From Azolla caroliniana (taxonomy: Eukaryota; Polypodiophyta): a DNA stretch of 64,000 nucleotides. Location: positions 2,666,001-2,730,000 of the forward strand of contig JBHGNT010000009.1 of NCBI GenBank assembly GCA_043228905.1, given 5' to 3'. A program made the translations under genes and the position numbers. Within the stretch, counting starts at the first letter, position 1. The number at the start of each line of letters is the position of its first letter. Positions 35,801 to 48,960 of this stretch are shown here, piece after piece. The notes beneath the pieces were generated by a model that saw only the letters and a program-made list of their open reading frames with translations, was not told the DNA's origin and did no database searches.

Positions 35801-38800
35801 CATTTCTCTCATTAGACTTGCATTGGGTCTAGAATTGCATCAGCCACTTCGTAATGTATTGGATTAATTTATCTGTGTTTATGTTAATGTAAATGTGGAT
35901 TATTTTATATGGCAGTACAATTTTATACTACTATACCTTAACATCTGTATAAATGTTTTTATACATAGCATGCTTGCACTACAAAGTTCAATCATTTTTT
36001 ATTGATATTTGCAGTTGATGATAGCAAGTCTTTTGAAATCAACAAGGAAGGTGTACTACAAGCTACTATGAGCAAATCAGAGACTGCCATGAGTCCGTTG
36101 CTCGATCCAATTCACGAAAGTGAAAGAAGAGCGTTGGATTGGGCAGTTAAGGAATATCTTCTTGCTGCAGGATATAAACTGACAGCTATGACTTTTTATG
36201 AAGAGGTGAAAATCTTTGAATTGTGTGATTAGATGCTGGCAAATCTATATTTTGGCAGTTTAAAATTTGGTGAAGATGCGCTAATTACATATATCTGCAG
36301 GTTGATCAAGATCTTGATGCAGCACAGGCTGGCTTGATGCATGCTCCTGATGCATTACGACGCTATTATCAACAATTTCTGGCAGCCTCTCCAGAAGAAA
36401 TTGAGGTGAGCTTTTACGTACCATCTAAGGAAGCAGATAATTTCATTTATCAATCCAGATTTGGAATAGTAAAAGAAGTTTTCATCTTGAACATCTGCTC
36501 TTCATTGAACTTTGTCATATATTGCATATATTTCTATAATAACTCTATGGCTTTCATCTTTTCTGTAAAACTTAAAAATAATCTGAAGTTAGAGATAACC
36601 ATGCTGGAGACGTAATGATGTTTGGTACAAAGATGACCCAAATTTGGGACCATCTCTAGTAATTTTGATGCCAGAGGGTTTCTTGCTTAGGTGCCAGCAT
36701 TGATATCACTATGTTAGCTTTGATTTAAAATAATAGGTAGTTCTATAGTGTAGAGTCTAGAGGTATCATTCTAAGCCAGTTTTATCAAAAGATAAGATTA
36801 GAGAAGCTATGTACATCCTGGCTCACATTTTATTTGGATATCATATCCTACAACTTTTCCTTAGATTCTGATGTCTCTGATAAGAGCACCTGGTCTAGAT
36901 ACTTGAGCGACAAGATCTCAGACAATTACAGAGACCATAGTAAGCCGATTATTTTTTTATTTGCCACCATACACCATCCGGTACGAGAGATATGACTAAA
37001 TCATGGAAATAACAACAAAAAATATGCATAATCTCATTATAGTTCCATTTCCTTAACAATTAAGATATTATACCTTCGATATCTTGATAGTTTTTTCGGA
37101 AATCCAAAATTTCTCTCCTGATGTTTTCAGTTTTTTTACTGAAAACTTTAGAATGTTTTGTAGAAAGAAAGCAAATTGTGAAAAATAAAAACAAAAGTAT
37201 ATATTATAATGGAAATAATGTGGCAATAAATATAGCATTGGCGAGAACAATCAAGTGACCTACATACATACAACATACTGAAAGTATAATATGGAGTTTG
37301 TTTACATTGTTAGTTTTCTTTAATACATTTCACTATCTAGTATCCATAATTTTATGAAAATAGGATAGGTAGCCAACTTGCAACTTTGGTTTTTGTCTAT
37401 AATGTAGGTATAATTTTTGACGAAATTGATTGAAAGCTTAAATAATGGTTCTTAAAAAAAATTCCAATTTGTTCACAAAAAGCATCTTTAAACTTGCAGA
37501 AGTGAAATGTGAGGTCGAATACTCGATCTCATCTTCATGGGCCTTTTTTGTCTACTGCTGTATATAAGAGTTTATTTGTATTTGGATATTGAATATCAGG
37601 CTTTTGTCTTTCAGGAGAAGAAAATGTTACAAGAAGAAAGAAAAAAGCTCCTTAAGGAGAATGAACTTCTTATGAAGAGTAAAGATGCTCTTGAAAAAGA
37701 GATTCTTTTGCTGAAGAAGTCTTTAGAAGCTAGTCTGAAAGACTCAAAAGAGAAGGAAAAAAAGGTAACATGATGCTACTCTAATATATCAAAGATTAGG
37801 CTCTATTGATTCTAATGGATGTATGTGGATTGCTATGTTGCAGATAAGTGACTTGAAGCAGTCTGTAGATTTATGTTTAAAAGATATAAATGGGTACAGG
37901 ATGGAAACAACATCTCTTAAGCTTGAGTTGGAATCTTTGAGAGCTAATGGATTACATAATGGCTTCTCTAAAGCGGAGAGTCAACCATCTACAACTCATC
38001 AGGGCATTGATGTATCCAGGGCTGATGTGTCTCAATTTGATCCATCTTTTAAGGAAGATGACAAGGAAGAGAGTCAACCATCTATAGTTCATGAAAGGAT
38101 AGATGGATACAGAACGGAAGTAGAGTCACAGCTTGACTCTAGTATTAAGTCTGGTAAGGATGCACATCAACAAGAGAATGAAATTGTTGAGGTTTCTGTG
38201 GCAAGAGATAGTCAGAACGATCTAAAAGGCAGTCTTGTTTCTGAGCTTGATAATTCTACGAAAGAGAAATTGAATGTAGTGGAGATGCCAACAACAGAGA
38301 ATGATCATGAGGATACTAAAAACATAGGTTATGAGAATTGTGACGATCATGAAGGAGATCAAGATGCAGTAATTGATAGCTCGGTAATAATGAGTTGAAT
38401 ATGTTCTTAATTTTGCTGCATGAATCATCCTAAATCTATGTCACCTTTTTCAATCTGTCACCAGATATTTCAGAAACATGAAATAAAAACAGTGGAAATA
38501 CTTGCGGATGCTTTGCCTAAGATAGTTCCATATGTTCTCATTAACCATAGAGAGGTCAGATTATCAAGTTGGGATATTCATACTTGCTGAATGTGTTTTC
38601 TACACTTTTTAAGTAATAATACAGTTTTGTATTTCTTTTTCCAGGAACTTCTACCGCTTATGATGTGTGCTATCGAGAGACATCCTGATGGCAATGTCCG
38701 CGACTTGCTTACACACACTTTATTCAATCTCATCAAAAGGCCAGATGAGAATCAAAGGAGAATAATTATGGATGTAAAATATCTTATTATTGATCATAGT

Positions 38801-41800
38801 TAGCCTTGGTGTTTATAGATAGTTGGTTTGTTCTTTATATCGTAGTAGGTTTAAGTTTTTGCTCATTTGCAATGTACAGGCATGTGTGACTTTGTCAAAA
38901 AATATTGGCGAAGAAAGGACTGAACTCGAATTATTGCCACAGTGCTGGGAACAGGTACATAATATTGACATTCTGGGGAAATGCAGCTGTATACTTATTC
39001 TGGAACTTCAAAACATTTTCAAGTTGCAGTTTGTTTGTAACGAATCCGAATTATCTGGTAGACAATAGTGATGAGAGGCAATGGGGAATATCTGGGGCTA
39101 TCTTACAATTGCGAGGAGTGGGTTGTAGTTTCTAACCCTTGCCTTCTATGGCTCCCTATAAAATGTACAATCCATTGTGTAGCCTGTTGGATCACATGTT
39201 GCTTTGTGAGATAGAGTCTTTCTTGGTGGTATTTCTGTTACTATGCTTTTCCTATTAAAAGCCTTTATACAATCTGTTGTCACATGTTATTTTGTGATAA
39301 AGAGTCTTTCATGGTGTTTTATTCCTACAGTTGTCCTAGTAAAAACCTTCATAGCATCTTTTCTCTTTCCTGCTATTTCCCCCATCAGTAATGTAATTTA
39401 TGCTGTCCATATTTTCACCTTTGAAAACCACTTGCTAAGGAAGTTTATGTTAAAGCATAGCATTCTATCTCAAAATTGAGATTCAGTCACCATAACTGGA
39501 AGATGCAATGATTTGGGGAGTAAATGTTCTGTTCATAGAACTTAAAGCGTTTCTTTGGTGTTATGTTTCTATATATTTTTCTTTTATAACTATGTACATT
39601 TTTTTTAGAGATGAATGAGCATAGGTATTCAAAAATAGCAGTCATGTTTCTAAAAGGCATACAATTGTATCAATGTCAGTGCTATTGGGTTGATTAATGG
39701 ATGTGATTTGTTTCTAATAGATCAATCACAAGTATGAGGAGCGGAGATTGTTGGTGGCACAATCATGTGGGCAATTGGCACAGTTCGTTAAATCTGAGAT
39801 GCGAACATCTCTTATCCTGTCAATAATTCAACAACTGATGGAGGATCCTGCTGCAATGGTTCGGGAGGCGGCCAGTCACAATCTTGCTATCTTGCTTCCA
39901 TGTATTCCAAGCATGGACAAGTATTTCAAGGTCAGAACTGCTTAATATGCTGAAGGGACAAACTTGGAGCAGAATATATGAATTTGCAAGAGTAAAATCA
40001 GAAAGTAAGCACAGCAAGATTCAGGGAGAGAGACAAAATAAAAGAGAAAGAAACTGCCTCTCTCTTATGATTTCTTTTGATTATAGGTTGAGGAGTTGAT
40101 GTTTCGGCTAATATTGGATCCATCTGGAATAGTGGTGGAAACAACCCTCAAAGAGCTTTTACCTGCAGTAGTGATATGGGGGAAGGAAGGAAATCAGCCT
40201 CTGAGCCAGCTTCTTCGGGTTTTGTTTTCACACATCCTGGGTTCTGCACAGGTACAGCAATAGCATCTCGAAAACATATTACCTTTTTTCTGCAATAGTC
40301 ATTACTAGATCATGGATTTATGTAATTTGTATTGAACTGAGTCTATGGTTTTTGGCATGCTCTTAGTATTCATCAACCAGGATGCTTGATGTTTATCTAC
40401 TTTACTTATTTTCTCCTCTAGAGGGAAGCATGTGCAGCACCTCACATTGACAAAGTGGGAAATCAGTGCATGTATATATATGTGATGCATTTAATTTGTA
40501 TGACCATTTCCTTGTTATATCAGCGTTGCCCACCTGCATCAGGAGTTGAGGGTACATTGGATTCTCGTCTGAGGGTTCTGGGGGAGAGGGAACGTTGGAA
40601 TTTGGATGTTCTGTTGAGAATGCTGACTGATTTATTATGTGAGGTTGCAAAACTTGCTAGAGCAACCTTTCCTTACCGAATAAATTTTGGTAATGAAGCT
40701 GAACAGGAAGAACCATTCTTCTCAGAGAGCTTGATCAGGCACCATCTCAGGTGAACATGTCTCTGCTGCTCATATTTCCTTCGAATTTTCCTTGATGCTG
40801 AAACCTTTGACAACAGCGTTCAGGGTGAATGGTCAGCGTTTGATTGGCTGCATGTGGACTGTTTGCCAATGTTGTTGCAATTGGCATCCCTGCTTTCATC
40901 TGCTGAGGACTCTCTTCGTAGTAGATTAACGAAGGTTGTATGCATACTTGTCTGGCTCTTTAATAGGCATTTAGGTGCACCTTTTTCTTGTAGTTATTCA
41001 TTGTAAATAATATTTGGACAGGTTCTTCTAGAGATTATCAAACAATTTGGGAACCATTACCTGTCTATCATCATGTTACCAATTTTTTTCACAGCAGTCG
41101 GAGATATCACAGACTTACCTGAATTTCCAGCTACCCTTACTTCTCGAGTTAAAGGTTAGCAATTGGCATTCTGATGCACATGGCATGTCAGCTATTTTAC
41201 TATTTCATTTCTTATTTTCTAAGACAATAATGGGATTGGCAGACTTGAAGCCGAAGACAGACATAGACGAGCGCTTGGCAGTATTGTGTATCCTTCCACT
41301 TCTATTAGCAGGAGTATTAGGAGTACCATCAATGCGAGAACAACTTCCAATTTATTTGCGGTCTCTAGTTTTTCATCAAGTTTCAAAACATGGTGCTCTA
41401 TCTCCAACTCATACCCCAGAGCTTATCAATGCTATGCGGTTTCTGTGGTGTGTGGTACCTTTAAATTCACAAGTTTCTAATCCGTTAGTTTTTTATTATT
41501 AATGTGCAATAATCAGAACCAGCATTATCTTGTTACGATATCTTTACAATACCATTAAATATCATGTTGTAGTGGAAACACTGAATGCTCGTATTCTTTT
41601 TAGTAGTTGTCTAGGATATTGGATATTATAATAGCATAGGTACATTGCATGAGGTTTCATTGAACAAAAAGAAAAGTACAAATTTTTATAGATATTTCTG
41701 AAGTGGATTTGAAGTAGAGTAGAGAAAAGTAATGTATAAAATCTTACAAGTCACAATTTCTTCATTCTGGGATATGCAATACATCATAATGAGTTATATT

Positions 41801-43103
41801 CTAAATAAAATGATTATTTTTTGTTTATTTTACAGCACGTTTGAGGAGCATCATTCTATCATTATTAATGTACTGTGGGAGCTCGTTGTAAATTCAAATG
41901 CTGATGTGAAAATTAGTGCAGCAATGATAATGAAGATTCTTGTGGGTGCCCTTTTTTTGAGGTTGTTCTTGTTTTTTCTGCTCCATTCTATCCTTCAAAT
42001 CAATGATATGAAATTTGACAAAAACAGGTCCCGTATGTAGATGCAAAGGTTGCAACCCATGATATTTTGCCTGCACTAGTTACTCTGGGATCTGACCCGA
42101 ATCTTCTGGTTAAGTGTTCAAGTATTCAGGCATTTGGTGCTGTAGCTCAACATTTCAAAGACAATCTGGTATTTATCATCAGCTAAACAATGTCAAAATG
42201 CGAAGGCAAATTGGTACCAGACCTCATTTGAAACTCACTTGATGCGTGATTCATATTATTATCTTTATTGTCCAGATCACCGACAAGATACGGGTGCAAA
42301 TGGATGCTTTCTTGGAAGATGGATCTCACGAGGCTATTGTTGCAGTCATACGTACATTAGCTATTGCTGTTCCCCTAATGTCTGCAAATCTGAAGGACTA
42401 TATCCTTATTAGAACTTTCCTTGTTGGTTTTGTGAGTTGAGAGTGTTGCTATGTTCTGTTTTCCTTGACAAATAACACTTCTCCTCCAAAAGCTTTTGTT
42501 ATTGACAGGAGCAACATCAGTAGGAACAAATCTCATGCGCAGACGGGAAAAGGTCGATGCTTTTTGTGAAGCCATCCGGGCATTAGATGCTACTGGTAGC
42601 TCGTTTACTTTTACATGTGTCTCTGTTTTCTGCCATATGTTTATGAGGGCAATGTATTAAAATGCCATTCCTGTTGGCAATAATTCCCAAAATATTTATA
42701 GTCTACTTGGGTTTAAGTTATAACCAATCTAGTTGTTGTTGCAGATTTAGCTGCCACGAGTGTGAAGGAATTGCTTCTACCTGTGATACAGAATTTGCTG
42801 AAGGACCTAGATTCTCTTGATCCAGCTCATAAAGAAGCATTGGAGTCAATAGTGAAGGAAAGGTCTGGTGGAAGGCTAGAAATAATCACAAAAGCCATGG
42901 GAAACCACCTGAGCTTCTCGGGAGTGAGTAGCCTTTTTGGAGAGAATGTGTTTCATGCCAAAAAAGACACTCTTGATATGGCAATGGAGCCACAAACGCC
43001 AAACCCTTCTCAACCTCCTGTACAAGAAGAAACTCGTTTATTCAATCGGTTCATGCGAGGGAATTTTGGAGATATGATCAGAGGGAAGGGTCAAAACCAG
43101 TGA
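32846..43103 (+). CDS. LisH/coiled-coil/HEAT protein, RELCH homolog (20 exons, 1180 aa)
   Basis: Homolog of animal RELCH (KIAA1468), which acts with Rab11 and OSBP in endosome-to-Golgi sterol transport; the plant role is not established. Exons: 32846-33050, 35144-35299, 36015-36205, 36301-36405, 37615-37764, 37844-38383, 38465-38554, 38645-38773, 38880-38954, 39721-39930, 40087-40251, 40524-40750, 40817-40934, 41022-41154, 41243-41447, 41836-41941, 42028-42168, 42276-42426, 42509-42595, 42745-43103. All phases close (3543 nt). LisH segments occur at residues 8-40 and about 157-190, coiled coils at about 75-118 and 220-300, an acidic variable region at 300-450, and HEAT repeats from about 455. 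Conserved blocks include ILADALPKIVPYVL, LGERERWN and DAFLEDGSHEAI. The exon 18 donor is weak, so that junction is the least certain. A second in-frame ATG lies two codons in. Confidence 0.94.
33051..35143. repeat. Degenerate tandem repeats filling intron 1 of the RELCH homolog
   Basis: The 2.1-kb first intron is largely built from diverged copies of a few phrases: 'gatctgtttgtttaacgcac', 'ctgtgtattttggaaa...caagttttttggtg' and 'cttgttgagatagaaag' (near 33143, 34128, 34246 and 34406). The clearest pair is a 161-bp direct duplication starting at about 33334 and 33495. Related phrases begin within about 15 bases of the 5' splice site. Confidence 0.75.
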
Positions 43104-44500
43104 TAAATCTCTAAGATGTATTTCAACTGAATCATAATGTCACATTTGTTTTGACACATAAATAAATAATAATTGCTTCCTATTTGCTTTATTGCATTCC
43201 ATGGCAAAATCTATTCGAAATCTAAAATAAATATTGATTAGTTGTTTGAAAGGGTCAAAACAATGATAATAAGTTTTAGTATCATGCGTTCCAAGTGATT
43301 ATTATGTAAGGTTCATTTTCCGTGCAAGGTTATGTAGTAATAGCTTATTACAAAATTTTTTATCAACTTTTGTTTACTAGATTATTAAATTGCAAGTTTT
43401 GAGCAATTGTAACTTTATTAAAGGGACAATTAAATAGTTGAACTATTGGCTTAGTGAAATCACGTTAGCGGTATAATAAAACTTGTATCAAGGTATCTTT
43501 ATGTGGAGAGAATACTACTTTTCCATGCCATCACGTAGGATTGTTCTCTTTGTTCATAGCTCTAAATGGTTCAATCAAGATTGCATGCAAATGAGGTAAG
43601 AGAAGATGAATTTCAAGACTAACAAGTTCGTATAAGCTCACGTGAGATAGGGTTTCAACTAATAGAGACTAGCTTTGCCATGATAAACACTAGATCGCCA
43701 AGTGTGGAACAACTTTTCTTGTTAGAGATCTAAAACATAACTATCTCATGTCTAATTATGGACTCCATGCAACAATCACTTGATTCTACTATCTTTGAGT
43801 GATAGAATAGTGAGGGGCCATCAACCTAACAAAGGTCACTTTGAGTGTATTGTACAATATAATCATGTTAACCAACATTGATATGTATATCAAATTGGAC
43901 AAACTTAAGAATGTAAAGAGGGATAGGTAAGATAAAAACCCAAAGTATGTTTCCATTACTTTGGTACAAGGGGTAATGAAAGCTGTAGTTGAGAATATAT
44001 GGGTTTAGGGTATATGATAATTTCTACTTGTGTTATAACCTTTTCTCTAGTCTCAATGGTTGAATATAGCGATGTGATGGAAATTGATATTAGCCATTAG
44101 AATACAACATTGAAATTTCATCGACATTTTGTCGCGTACCTCATTACAAAATAACATGCTTGAGTTATGAAGCTACGTTTCTACAACAACCGAAATCGTC
44201 ACCGACTTGGCTTTGCCAAGGGCTTGTTAACACGTAGTTATGATATTAGCACAAAACAAAAAACCTTGATGTCCGCAATAACACCATCTCGAACGAACGT
44301 GCGATTTGCATAGTTTTTGATACACTTTGTAAAAGGTGGTGGTGGCCCTTGTGAGGGAAGTCTCTTGCAAAATGCGTTGCGTGGGAAGGGGCTCTATCAG
44401 CCGCGACCACATGTGGGGGTCCGGTGAAGGAGCCCGGACAAGTGTGAAACCGGACATCAGTATGAAGCCGGACATTATATTACTTCGTCTGTGTACAGTT
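43104..44500. other. Intergenic between RELCH homolog and SF1
   Basis: Contains the unrecognised 3' end of the upstream transcript and the distal promoter of SF1. No further gene or repeat family is recognised. Confidence 0.5.
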
Positions 44501-44515
44501 TATAATCAGTTCGCT

Positions 44516-44564
44516 TCTCTCTCTGTCTCTCTCTTTCTGTCTCTGTCTCTGTCTCTGTCTCTCT
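44516..44564 (+). promoter_or_regulatory. (CT)n leader tract of SF1
   Basis: A CT/CTGT-rich tract of about 50 bases lies roughly 320 bases upstream of the SF1 start codon. Such pyrimidine patches are typical of plant core promoters and 5' leaders. Confidence 0.6.
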
Positions 44565-44606
44565 TACTGCCTATCCTTCGATCTCTGTCTGAAACTCTGT
44601 CTTTGC

Positions 44607-44790
44607 AAACCCTAAACGCGAATTCTCGCTTCTCGGAAGGACCGCGAAACCCTAAGGTCCTCTCCGCTTGACAACCGCCTCAAACACTGCAATTGTTTTC
44701 TCGCGAAAAAGTTCTCTGCTTGAGAACAAGAGGCAAACCCTAAACTTTCTCTCTCTGAGAGAAACCCCCCACCAAAACTCCAAACCCTAA
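44607..44790 (+). promoter_or_regulatory. Four telo-box motifs upstream of SF1
   Basis: The 9-mer aaaccctaa occurs at 44607-44615, 44647-44655, 44735-44743 and 44782-44790. Telo-boxes (interstitial telomere-like motifs) are known in plants to mark promoters and leaders of genes for translation, RNA processing and cell division. Their position 90-275 bases upstream of the ATG fits the 5' leader or core promoter. Confidence 0.7.
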
Positions 44791-44880
44791 ACCGTTAATT
44801 TTTTTTACCCCTACGGGGGAAGGGGTAAATCCGAAACACTTCAACTCTAACGTTCTCTGTGAGAACCCAAAAACGTTTCC

Positions 44881-47800
44881 ATGGACTCTTCTTGTTTTCC
44901 GCCAGGAGAACTCAACCCTTACCAACAACAACAGAAGCAACAACAATTTCAACAGGAGGAACACCAGTACCCTGCCTCCGACATCAGTTACCAATCTGGG
45001 TATATTTCTTCTTCGCAACAATTCAATGAGCAGCAAATGCATCATCAACCACAAAATCATGCCTTTGATCATCCACCTAAGACCGTTAATGATAATAATA
45101 ACATGGTCAATCAATCCTATGGCTATGATTATGGAAATCAGCAAATTGGTGGCGGTGATGGTGTAGCTCCAAATGCTGTTCATCAATCCTATGGTTATGA
45201 ATATGGAAATATTCCAAATAATGATGTTGGGGGAGGATCTAGATATGTTTATGAGCATTCTGGATACGGTTGTGAACAAGCTCCAAATTCTGATCCGTTG
45301 TTGTATAAGAAGGAAAATATTGATTATTATCAACAGCAAAAAGCAGACTCGGGGTATCAAGGGTCAAAAACTGAGTCCTTATATGGTTATCGGCATGAAA
45401 CTCAAGGAGAAAGCTTGGAAGTACCCATAAGGGACAGCAAACATGGGGTTGATTCGGTAGGATCAGTTGTTAATGTTTGGGGAAGTGAAACTTCTGTGGA
45501 GAGAGAAGGATTTGGTGGATGGATTTCGGAAGGAGGGGCACAAGATCAAGATCATATTACTAAGCCTAAAGATAGAGAAGAAGTACAAGAAGCTCCTTCT
45601 GGTGTTGGAGGTTGGATCAGTGAAGTGCAAGAGCATGGATTACATGGCATAAATGGTAGTGGTGATGGTGATAACAGTAAGGAAGGGATCACATCGAAGG
45701 CAAATGGCTCTAATGATGGATCTGGTCAGTTGGATAACTTATATATTCAGTCCCAATCTGCAAATCTATCACACAATGATGGATCCGAAGACAAAGGAAG
45801 GAAGAGAAGAAGCCGATGGGAACCTCAACAAGAAGGAGACACGGAGGAAAGCAACACATCTGAATCAAGTGGTAGGAGGAGGAAATCCCGGTGGTCTGCA
45901 GAAGAACCAAAACCACTTCTTGCTCAAATTCAATTGCCTGATTTTGTGAAGGAGCTAACAGGAGGAATGGAACTTGATCCCGAAGTTCAAGCCTTGAATA
46001 TTAAGCTGTTGGATATCAATAGGAGACTCCAAACTGGTCAAGTGCTTGATGATAGGGAGGACGGGAATAGGTCACCATCTCCTGAACCTATCTATGATAA
46101 TATGGGCATTCGGGTGAATACAAGAGAATTTAGAGCTCGCGAGAGAATGACTCGAGAGAGGCAAGAGGTGATTTCTGAATTGATCAAGCGGAATCCAGCC
46201 TTCAAGCCACCTGCTGATTATAGACCACCAAAATTGTACAAAAAGCTTTTCATCCCCGTGAAAGATTTTCCGGGTTATAACTTCATAGGTCTTATCATTG
46301 GACCCCGTGGGAACACCCAAAAGAGAATGGAGAGAGAGACAGGTGCAAAGATAGTGATAAGAGGTAAGGGTTCCGCCAAGGAGGGGAGGTTACCTCAAAA
46401 GAGAGATATGCGCCCTGATCCTGGGGAAAATGAAGATTTGCATGTCTTAGTTGAAGCTGATAATCAAGAAGCTCTAGAGAAGGCTGCGGGGATGGTAGAA
46501 AAGTTACTTATGCCAGTTGATGAAGGATTAAATGAGCATAAGAGGGCTCAATTAAGGGAGCTGGCTGCCCTTAATGGTACAATTCGTGATGATGAGATCT
46601 GTCGACTTTGTGGAGAACCTGGTCACAGGCAATATGCATGTCCCTCTCGGAATTCCACATTTAAAAGTGATGTGGTATGTAGAATATGTGGTGATGGTGG
46701 TCATCCCACTATTGATTGCCCTGTGAAGGGTTCAAGTCCAAGCAAGATGGATGATGAATATAAGAATTTCTTGGCAGAGCTTGGGGGTGGTCTCGATTCT
46801 GCCAATAGATCAGGTGGAGGTGATGCAGGACAAAGTCATCAGATGGGTCCCACATTGTCACTCACAGGCCCACCTGGTGCTACTTCTTCATGGGCAGGCA
46901 ATGGAGGGTCTATTTCACGACCTGGATTGGGTTCCAATCCTCTTCAACCAGGATCTAGGTTCAATAAAGATGGTGATGATCATAACCTATATGTGGGTTA
47001 CCTCCCTCAAACAGTAGATGACGATGCACTGATTAAGCTTTTCTCTCCTTTCGGTAAAATCGAGGATGTGAAGCTAATCAAGGACAGGATGACGGGGATA
47101 AGCAAGGGGTATGGGTTTGTGAAATTTGCTGATGTATCAATGGCAACAGTTGCAGTGCAGCATATGAATGGGTATAGGTTGGATGGGAAAGTATTGGCAG
47201 TAAGAATTGCTGGGAAGCCTCCGGGTCCAGGTACTATACCCAGTGTCCAACAAGGCTATCCTCCCCAACCACAGCCTCATCCACAATCACAGTCACAACC
47301 AGTAGCACAGCCACAGATCCCAAATCAGACTCTTGGTCCGCCAGGTGGTGGTTTTATGCGACCTCCTCCACCATGGAATTCAACTCAGACATCACCTTTC
47401 CAACCTGGACCACCTGGAGGCCCACAGGTACCATACCCACCTTATGGAGGCCACTATCCAACACCTATGGGACCTTCGTCGGCTCCCCCTGGCGTATCTC
47501 CTCAAGGACCTCCTGGAGGAGGTATGCAAGGGCCACCGATCCACAGTATGCCCATGATGCCTAGACCAATGGGTTTTGGTCCTGGTAGTGGTCCACCTCA
47601 ACAAGGACCTCCTGGTGCTTTTCCTCCATATCCTCCGAATCCTTCTTTTGGTGGTTATTATGGTGCTCCTCCAAATTCTATGCCCCTTCCGAGTGGTGGT
47701 GGTGGGCCTCCTCCTTGGGCAATACCTCCTGGTGGTAGTAGTGTAGCACCACCTCCATGGACAACTGGAGTCTCTAATGCTTCTCCTCCTCCATGGGCAA

Positions 47801-47904
47801 CAGGCAGTAACACTACTCCAACTTCAGCCCCCTCTACCCAACAGCCCCAGGGTGAGGGTGTGGAGTCTGAATATGAAAAATTCATGTCTGAGATGGGACG
47901 GTGA
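44881..47904 (+). CDS. SF1: Splicing factor 1 / branch-point-binding protein
   Basis: This nuclear protein recognises the intron branch-point sequence and cooperates with U2AF in early spliceosome assembly. It is a single open frame of 1007 codons from ATG 44881 to TGA 47902. Features in order are a Gln/Tyr-rich N-terminus, two U2AF-ligand motifs (RKRRSRW at 307-313 and RRRKSRW at 332-338), the KH-QUA2 RNA-binding domain at about 453-560 with GPRGN at 474-478, two CCHC zinc knuckles at 574-587 and 600-613, an RRM at about 701-780 (RNP1 KGYGFVKF), and a Pro/Gly-rich C-terminus with PPPWA repeats. The RRM is specific to plant SF1; animal SF1 lacks it. The intronless coding region also agrees with plant SF1. 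It is longer than the approximately 800-aa Arabidopsis protein, mainly in the N- and C-terminal low-complexity parts. Confidence 0.97.
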   Translation: MDSSCFPPGELNPYQQQQKQQQFQQEEHQYPASDISYQSGYISSSQQFNEQQMHHQPQNHAFDHPPKTVNDNNNMVNQSYGYDYGNQQIGGGDGVAPNAVHQSYGYEYGNIPNNDVGGGSRYVYEHSGYGCEQAPNSDPLLYKKENIDYYQQQKADSGYQGSKTESLYGYRHETQGESLEVPIRDSKHGVDSVGSVVNVWGSETSVEREGFGGWISEGGAQDQDHITKPKDREEVQEAPSGVGGWISEVQEHGLHGINGSGDGDNSKEGITSKANGSNDGSGQLDNLYIQSQSANLSHNDGSEDKGRKRRSRWEPQQEGDTEESNTSESSGRRRKSRWSAEEPKPLLAQIQLPDFVKELTGGMELDPEVQALNIKLLDINRRLQTGQVLDDREDGNRSPSPEPIYDNMGIRVNTREFRARERMTRERQEVISELIKRNPAFKPPADYRPPKLYKKLFIPVKDFPGYNFIGLIIGPRGNTQKRMERETGAKIVIRGKGSAKEGRLPQKRDMRPDPGENEDLHVLVEADNQEALEKAAGMVEKLLMPVDEGLNEHKRAQLRELAALNGTIRDDEICRLCGEPGHRQYACPSRNSTFKSDVVCRICGDGGHPTIDCPVKGSSPSKMDDEYKNFLAELGGGLDSANRSGGGDAGQSHQMGPTLSLTGPPGATSSWAGNGGSISRPGLGSNPLQPGSRFNKDGDDHNLYVGYLPQTVDDDALIKLFSPFGKIEDVKLIKDRMTGISKGYGFVKFADVSMATVAVQHMNGYRLDGKVLAVRIAGKPPGPGTIPSVQQGYPPQPQPHPQSQSQPVAQPQIPNQTLGPPGGGFMRPPPPWNSTQTSPFQPGPPGGPQVPYPPYGGHYPTPMGPSSAPPGVSPQGPPGGGMQGPPIHSMPMMPRPMGFGPGSGPPQQGPPGAFPPYPPNPSFGGYYGAPPNSMPLPSGGGGPPPWAIPPGGSSVAPPPWTTGVSNASPPPWATGSNTTPTSAPSTQQPQGEGVESEYEKFMSEMGR

Positions 47905-48960
47905 AGTGACAGGTATTTAATCTGCCTTACAGAGATTTCTAACTTATAATTGTTTTTGTTAGCTTCTAATGTACGTTTTCGTGCTAACATCTAAGAATTG
48001 TAAAATCTTCTAAACAACAGTTGTATGTGTTCTTTTAAGGCCTTAAAAATCGGATGTATGTTGTATGTTTTAAAGCTAACATAGTAAGATTGTTCAAACA
48101 TGAAGATTTTTTGCAACTGATAATTTAGCTTCTCATGTGTCAGTAAATAATTACATAGTAAAGTGATTTAAACATTAGATTGTAGTTTCATATTCATTGA
48201 TTTTTCTGGGTCAAGTCAACTACTAATTTTTGTGCTAAAGCCAAATCTGAGATATATAGTGAAAACATCTACAGCGGTATAGCGGAGAGTATAATCCTTA
48301 CATTTTCAGGGTTAACTTGTAGTATATGCGACATGTGCTCATACTAATACACTAATACAGTAAAGTCATCCAAACCTGAGCTGGGTTATTGTACTTCTTG
48401 AATATTTGAGGTTAACTTATAATGTATGTGTTAATGCTAACATCAACTTATAAAAACATGAGATATGGTTTATAATTCAGATATTTTTATATGACATGTA
48501 ATTGAGTTTGTTATCCTTAGATTCTGTGTAATGTATGTATTAATCCTAACACAGGACAGTCATAGATTGTGTAGTATACTTTATGTGTTAATGCTAACAT
48601 AAAATGTTCAGTATAGTGAAGTCATTCAGACATAAAATTTAATTCTCAGATGTAACTTATGCATGAATGCTAGCATATACTAAAGTCATTCAAACAATAG
48701 ATGGAATTGTTAAGGTTAACTTATAATGTGCAAATTCAACATTGTTAAGTCATTCAAATATGAGATGAGCAGTTTCCATAGTTCGGCATAGTTGTGTGAT
48801 GCTTTAGCTGTGCATGACAAATTGATTTTCTCGTAGGTGGAATGCCGGAGAATCAAAAGCTAACATGGTTTGAATGGTGTTTTACACATTGGCTGGCAGG
48901 TTGAAGCAGTTCTGCTCTTGACTTATCTGTTGTAGAGTCTGAATTGAGACATGCTAATCT
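47905..48960 (+). repeat. Degenerate repeat in the SF1 3' region (possible 3'-UTR intron)
   Basis: After the stop codon comes gtgacag/gtattt, a possible 5' splice site, and tctcgtag/gtggaatg near 48837, a possible acceptor. The roughly 900 bases between them carry six or seven diverged units. Each combines 'taatgtatgtgttaatgctaacat' variants (about 47966, 48420, 48530, 48580, 48660) with 'aagtcattcaaacatgaga' variants. The repeat is seen directly; the intron is inference. Confidence 0.55.

Noticed and set aside
44740-45360. 206-codon minus-strand frame over SF1
   Set aside because: Antisense to the SF1 N-terminus. Its Leu/Ile richness comes from the complement of CAA/CAT/GAT-rich codons.
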